A stretch of 36,444 bases of DNA from Desulfobacteraceae bacterium. Its GTDB lineage: Bacteria > Desulfobacterota > Desulfobacteria > Desulfobacterales > Desulfobacteraceae. The notes beneath the pieces are model-generated. The model saw nothing but the letters and a program-made list of their open reading frames with translations, was not told where the DNA came from and searched no databases. Positions 32,616 to 36,444 of this stretch are shown here, in pieces. Location of the stretch: NCBI GenBank assembly GCA_024225635.1, contig JAAEMK010000579.1, forward strand, positions 1 through 36,444. The letters run 5' to 3'. How positions within the stretch are numbered: the stretch's first letter is position 1; every line of letters starts with the position of its first letter. Made by a program: the position numbers and the translations under genes.

Positions 32616-33239
32616 TTACTCTCCCAGGTAGATGATATGATTTTCCTGTCCCGCGATCTCTACGGCCGCGGCACTGTCCCCGGGCCGTATCTCCCGGGGA
32701 TCATCATAGGGATAAAGCACAAGATCCCAGTCATCACTGAGCTGCATCCTGCGAAGTACCGCGCTCAATTCATCATGGGTCACGTCTGAAAGGGACCCGC
32801 GAAGATCCGCAATGCGCACCCTCACGTTCCATTCAAATCCCGCAATTTCATGATAAGCTGAACGGACCCTATCCTCAAGGCTTTTTGTTTCCGGCAAAAC
32901 GGCCTGATCGGACCCAAGGAGCTCGGCAAAGCCCACACCGTTTTTCACCATATAACTCTTTAACCGCCGAAGAAGGCCTTCAAGGGCCCCGGCATTGAGT
33001 TTCAATCTGCCTGAAACCTCCTGGTCAAGGGCCTCAAAAGCCCAGGCCCAGGCCTTTTCGGTCAGCACTATGTGTTGGGCCCGCCCCCGTTTTTCAAGCT
33101 GGATCAAGCCTGCGTCAACAAGCTCCTTTCGCCTTTTAGGGGGCATTGGGGGTGTGGTTTTTGACATGGCCGGCTCTTCGCCGGTGAACAGCAATGAAAA
33201 CAGCACATGCTTCTGGGTTACATTAAGATTAAACTCCAT
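32616..33239 (-). CDS. Winged-helix protein, partner of the NTPase
   Basis: This 207-residue protein has an N-terminal winged-helix segment (QKHVLFSLLFTGEEPAMSKT, PPKRRKELVDAGLIQLEKRG, HIVLTEKAWAWA) like MarR/PadR-type DNA-binding folds. After a helical linker comes a C-terminal part (VRVRIADLRGSLSDVTHDEL and then WDLVLYPYDDPREI, GDSAAAVEIAG, HIIYL) that I cannot place. AAGGAAGG precedes the ATG. It is the first gene of the run that continues with the NTPase and nadCAB. The pairing of this protein type with an NTPase suggests a small defence or regulatory module, but nothing in the sequence proves it. Confidence 0.75.
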   Translation of the reverse strand: MEFNLNVTQKHVLFSLLFTGEEPAMSKTTPPMPPKRRKELVDAGLIQLEKRGRAQHIVLTEKAWAWAFEALDQEVSGRLKLNAGALEGLLRRLKSYMVKNGVGFAELLGSDQAVLPETKSLEDRVRSAYHEIAGFEWNVRVRIADLRGSLSDVTHDELSAVLRRMQLSDDWDLVLYPYDDPREIRPGDSAAAVEIAGQENHIIYLGE

Positions 33240-33584
33240 GCAGACCTTCCTTTTTTCTGAATTCTACGATATCTCTATTTTTTTTTCGGGGCATGACCGG
33301 GATCGTCCATCACTTCCCAATGGGGAATCAGGAACCATCAATTGAGACAGATACGCCGTGTTTTCCCAACCCGCAATGTCATTTCTGGTTTGGGCTGAGA
33401 CTATAACGAGGCTTGATTGAAGTCAAGGCAAGTTCCGGGGAAAGGCCCCGTCACGGCCCGGCCCTTGTTTTAGATAAAAACCTGTGTTAACGGTAACCCT
33501 GTTGACAGGATATCGGCGGATGCTTTGGCATCCATACTTTCATCATTATTGGGAAACGTACTACATACTCAAGGCGGCTCTGCA
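33240..33584. other. Divergent intergenic region
   Basis: No gene is supported. It must hold the promoters of the winged-helix operon (minus) and the hydrolase gene (plus). CCGGGG (near 33437) and CCCCG (near 33449) form a short hairpin, and GTTAACGGTAACC occurs near 33486. No riboswitch or repeat was recognised. Confidence 0.45.
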
Positions 33585-34385
33585 ATGAAAAACAACCTCA
33601 CGCGGCTCACAGACTCGGTTTCGGCTATAAAAACAGATTTTCTTTTTAAAACACGGCTGCTCCCCACCCATGTGTTTGTCCTGGAAACAAAGAACGGCCT
33701 CATCCTCTTTGATACCGGAAGCCCGGGAAGCGGAAAAATGATTGTCGAATCATTGAAAGAGGCGGGATTTGATCCGGGATCGATCCGGGCAATCTGCCTG
33801 AGCCATTGGCACAGGGACCATGCCGGCAGCCTTGGGGAGATCACCGGACTTGTAAAACCCGCATCCGGGGTGGACATCTTCATCGGCCGGCCGGACCTGC
33901 CCCTGTTAACGGCACAGCGCCCCCGGATATTGCGGTTTCACCCCTTCCTGAACATTCCCGTGCGCCACCGTCCCGGACGGCTGCCCTCCCCTTCCAACAG
34001 CCGTCTGATCCCCCTTGACAGTGCCGGTTACGCAACCCTTGACCGCAAATACGGCATAAAGGCGATTCCCACACCGGGCCACACACCGGGCCACACGGCC
34101 TACCTGCACCGTGAAACGGGTTCCCTTTTTTCCGGGTGCGCCCTGTCATTGCTGAACCGCGATATAGTAGGAATGGTCCCCATCTTCCATGACCGAAAAG
34201 AACAGATCCGTTCCGGCCAACGCCTGGCGGAGCTGGATTTCAGGTATCTCTTTCCGGTGCATATGTTCCTGAGGACCGATGAGATTCCATTGGCAAAGCG
34301 CCTGCCCTGCACCGGCAAAAAAGGAATCATGGCAAGGCTCATGGGAAACCATTTATTCTTCAGGTACGGGGAGCATGCCGAATGA
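33585..34385 (+). CDS. Metallo-beta-lactamase-fold hydrolase
   Basis: This 266-residue protein has the MBL metal motif SHWHRDHAG (H74, H76, D78, H79) and a second motif PTPGHTPGHTAYL, plus the opening strand VLETKNGLILFDTGSPGSG. The fold includes lactonases, glyoxalase-II-like and other hydrolases. The substrate is unknown; similarity in pattern to N-acyl homoserine lactonase-type enzymes is only general. The ATG at 33585 is chosen over a TTG 60 nt upstream because it is preceded by AAGGCGG. It is flanked by genes on the opposite strand, so it is transcribed alone. Confidence 0.82.
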   Translation: MKNNLTRLTDSVSAIKTDFLFKTRLLPTHVFVLETKNGLILFDTGSPGSGKMIVESLKEAGFDPGSIRAICLSHWHRDHAGSLGEITGLVKPASGVDIFIGRPDLPLLTAQRPRILRFHPFLNIPVRHRPGRLPSPSNSRLIPLDSAGYATLDRKYGIKAIPTPGHTPGHTAYLHRETGSLFSGCALSLLNRDIVGMVPIFHDRKEQIRSGQRLAELDFRYLFPVHMFLRTDEIPLAKRLPCTGKKGIMARLMGNHLFFRYGEHAE

Positions 34386-34407
34386 TATGATACCCGGCAA
34401 TCCGATA

Positions 34408-35520
34408 CTACCGGGTTGATTTGGCGGCGGATATCCGATTACCGGTTACGGAAATTTTGTCCTTTGGATATGCAATAATATCAATATGGTCACCGGGAGC
34501 CTCGTTAAAGCAATCGATCACCTGCTCCATGTTACGGCCACAATCAATAATATTGTTTTCTCCCGCTATAACCGCGAGCAAATAGTTTTCATCGATTAGC
34601 AGTATCTGCAAATACTCTTCTGCTGTTTTTTTGGATATGCTCTGCAAAAAAGAAGGTGAAAATTCACTGACAATAATCGGCCTGTCCTTCTTCAACCTGT
34701 TTTTCATGCCCTTGAAAGCAAGATATTCAGCGCCTTCAATATCAATTTTTATGGCATCAATCTTATCGGGGTAAGGTTCCAAGACATCATCCAGAACCAT
34801 GGAGTACACCAATGTGGAGGACAGCAATTCGAGGACTGACGTATTGCTGTCAAAAATCGCCCCGCTGTTTCCGGCACTGTCATCATAAGAAAAAAAAGTT
34901 CTCCGGTCCGATACCGCAAAAGGAAAGATTTCAACATTTTTGAAACCATTGAGACGGGTGTTCATATAAAGGAGTTTTATATTGTATTCGTATGGTTCAA
35001 AAGAAAAGACTTTACCACTGCCTCCAACAATGGATGCGGCAAGGCATGTGAAAAAACCGACATTCGCGCCGATATCAAGGAATACCATTCCCGGGGCCAG
35101 GATTTTTTTCAAAACCGCAGTGACAGGCGGTTCATATTCTTTTGTTTCAAGAACCGAACCGCATACATTATCGGTCTTGCTCAGGCAGAGTTTAAAATCA
35201 TCCAACTCGACTGTTTCATGCTGGGTATCAGCAAATACAGGGCGTTGTACCAAATCCGGCTGTTTATAAGTTATAAATTCATTGCTTGATAGAAATTTTG
35301 ACACAACTTCTATTAATTTTTTCCCTGCCTCTTTTCTATGGCCGCTCCATTCTTTCGGATGTGGATTCCTCCCCAGGAGCAAACGAAAACAATAGTAAAT
35401 ATCTTCTTCGGAAGCGTTATCGGAATATGATCTTTCCCAGAGTTCCCGCTCTACGGTTGGATGGGAAGAGTTCTTATGATACGAACGTTTAAATACCTTT
35501 ATAAGATCCTTTACATTCAC
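34408..35520 (-). CDS. FkbM-family methyltransferase with DUF4214-like N-terminus
   Basis: This 370-residue protein has an N-terminal domain (about 38-85) whose YYCFRLLLGRNPHPKEWSGH and FLSSNEF pattern is close to the DUF4214-like region often attached to glycan-modifying enzymes. A FkbM methyltransferase domain follows: motif I VFLDIGANVGFF (147-157), FSFEPYEYNIKLL, and KIDIEGAEYLAF (about 252-263). FkbM enzymes O-methylate sugars or natural products using SAM. The start is a GTG at 35520 with AAAGGA upstream. It may modify surface polysaccharide; no glycosyltransferases are nearby to confirm. Confidence 0.82.
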   Translation of the reverse strand: MNVKDLIKVFKRSYHKNSSHPTVERELWERSYSDNASEEDIYYCFRLLLGRNPHPKEWSGHRKEAGKKLIEVVSKFLSSNEFITYKQPDLVQRPVFADTQHETVELDDFKLCLSKTDNVCGSVLETKEYEPPVTAVLKKILAPGMVFLDIGANVGFFTCLAASIVGGSGKVFSFEPYEYNIKLLYMNTRLNGFKNVEIFPFAVSDRRTFFSYDDSAGNSGAIFDSNTSVLELLSSTLVYSMVLDDVLEPYPDKIDAIKIDIEGAEYLAFKGMKNRLKKDRPIIVSEFSPSFLQSISKKTAEEYLQILLIDENYLLAVIAGENNIIDCGRNMEQVIDCFNEAPGDHIDIIAYPKDKISVTGNRISAAKSTR

Positions 35521-35628
35521 AAGAAAAAATTCCTTTCAGATATAAATAAAATTATAAAATATTGCCTCGGTCACCCTATCAAACAAAATCTTTGAAAAGC
35601 AATCAGTTTTTAAAAGCCGTTTGCCGCC

Positions 35629-36405
35629 TCACTGATGGGGCGGAACAAACCTGGCCGTAGCGATATCCGGCGGCCATATCACCTCAAACCCGTCGTCAAT
35701 AATTTGCAGAACCAGTGTGCGGACGGTGTTCTGTCTCTCAAAGCCGTCATAGGAATAGAACTTTACAGGCCCGAAGGGTGTCATCATGTATGTTTCGTCC
35801 AACGCCGCCCTGATGCTTTCAGGGCTTAAGGATTCGGCCCGTTTCAAAGCATCCGCCGCCACCAGCAGCGCGGAATAGGCCTCGGCGCCGTGGTAATCAG
35901 GGGGATACGAATACGCTTGCAAAAAACGGTCATGGTATTGTTTTGCCCCTGGGTATGGGAGCTGGCGGGACCACAATGTCGCTGTCAATAAATGATTGGC
36001 GGCTTTTCCCGCCCTTTTGATGAATTCCCGGCTGGTAAACCCGCCTGCTCCCCCGCACAACAAGACATCAACTTTCACTTGACGGATGGCTTTAACCAGT
36101 GCCGCACCATCATCCAGACGGGAAACCATATATATAATGTCCGGAGGGTCATCCATCTGCTGGGCAAGTATCGAGCGAAAATAGGCAGGATCCGTCCGCT
36201 CCCTGTCATATCCGACGGTGGACCGGACCGCAATGCCGTTCTCCTGGCAAAAGCCCATCATATGGGTCGCCCCGTCAGTCCCGAACATGCTGTTTTCAAA
36301 GAAAATTGGGCATCCTTCATTTCCCGCTTTACACTTCATGCAAATTAAAATGATTTTTTGACGGGCAGGAGAATATTTTAAAAAATACTGTGAGCAGCAC
36401 TCCAT
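35629..36405 (-). CDS. Incomplete branched-chain-type ABC substrate-binding protein
   Basis: From about residue 34 the protein follows the periplasmic binding protein type I (LivJ-like) pattern: IFFENSMFGTDGATHMMGFC, DPAYFRSILAQQMDDPPDII, KVDVLLCGGAGGFTSREFIK, YHGAEAYSALLVAADALKRA. Usual length is 370-400 residues; the first lobe and the signal peptide are missing. The first ~33 residues (QKIILICMKCKAGNEGCP) do not fit the family and look like foreign or frameshifted sequence. The reading frame stays open upstream to the window edge, so more of the gene may lie outside, or it is a truncated pseudogene. No ribosome-binding site supports the ATG at 36405. Confidence 0.6.
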   Translation of the reverse strand: MECCSQYFLKYSPARQKIILICMKCKAGNEGCPIFFENSMFGTDGATHMMGFCQENGIAVRSTVGYDRERTDPAYFRSILAQQMDDPPDIIYMVSRLDDGAALVKAIRQVKVDVLLCGGAGGFTSREFIKRAGKAANHLLTATLWSRQLPYPGAKQYHDRFLQAYSYPPDYHGAEAYSALLVAADALKRAESLSPESIRAALDETYMMTPFGPVKFYSYDGFERQNTVRTLVLQIIDDGFEVIWPPDIATARFVPPHQ

Positions 36406-36444
36406 TCGGTGTACTTTAGAATTTGCGAAAAAAAAAAGACTCCG

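Overview
The window looks like a chromosomal segment of a Gram-negative, anaerobic bacterium, most likely a deltaproteobacterial sulfate reducer (Desulfobacterales-like). This is inferred from three TonB-dependent outer-membrane receptors, a cobalamin riboswitch, an FMN-binding domain fused to a two-cluster ferredoxin, and an oxygen-sensitive-type nadC-nadA-nadB operon. No rRNA, tRNA or CRISPR array was seen.

Region 1 (1 to about 9.3 kb) is an AT-rich accessory stretch with nearly all genes on the minus strand. It holds a transposase split over two frames, a secreted MopE/DUF4214 protein, a two-gene ATPase + HNH module resembling Septu (PtuA/PtuB) with an unknown small gene upstream, a frameshifted type VI amidase effector (Tae4-like) followed by a two-TM small protein, and several orphan genes. 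Three of these genes share a roughly 30-bp element just past their 3' ends, which I cannot assign to a known class.

Region 2 (9.3 to 14.7 kb, minus) holds a Fic-domain protein and then an AraC regulator - amino-acid-type binding protein - permease - flavin/ferredoxin cluster with no ABC ATPase. Region 3 (14.9 to 20.1 kb, plus) opens with a decayed toxin-antitoxin locus: a palindromic operator, a RelE-like toxin with its middle deleted, and an intact-looking HTH antitoxin. A short CobN fragment follows on the minus strand, then a cobalamin riboswitch, a BtuB-like receptor, a strong terminator and a second small TonB receptor.

Region 4 (20.2 to 27.0 kb, minus) has a pair of SPFH/band-7 membrane proteins, a 100-bp mosaic remnant of a receptor gene, and an apparent metallophore uptake unit (PchR-type AraC regulator, SAM methyltransferase, TonB receptor). 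Region 5 (27.2 to 33.2 kb, minus) is a compact five-gene run: winged-helix protein, AAA-type NTPase, nadC, nadA, nadB. The two upstream genes are not recognised NAD enzymes and are the least explained intact gene pair here. The right end carries a metallo-beta-lactamase-fold hydrolase, an FkbM methyltransferase with a DUF4214-like N-terminal region, and an incomplete branched-chain-type ABC binding protein.

A recurring theme is gene erosion. At least five loci are remnants or broken (tae4, relE, cobN, the TonB receptor fragment, a fic fragment), so this is a rearranging part of the genome. All family names come from motif recognition by eye; no database search was run.
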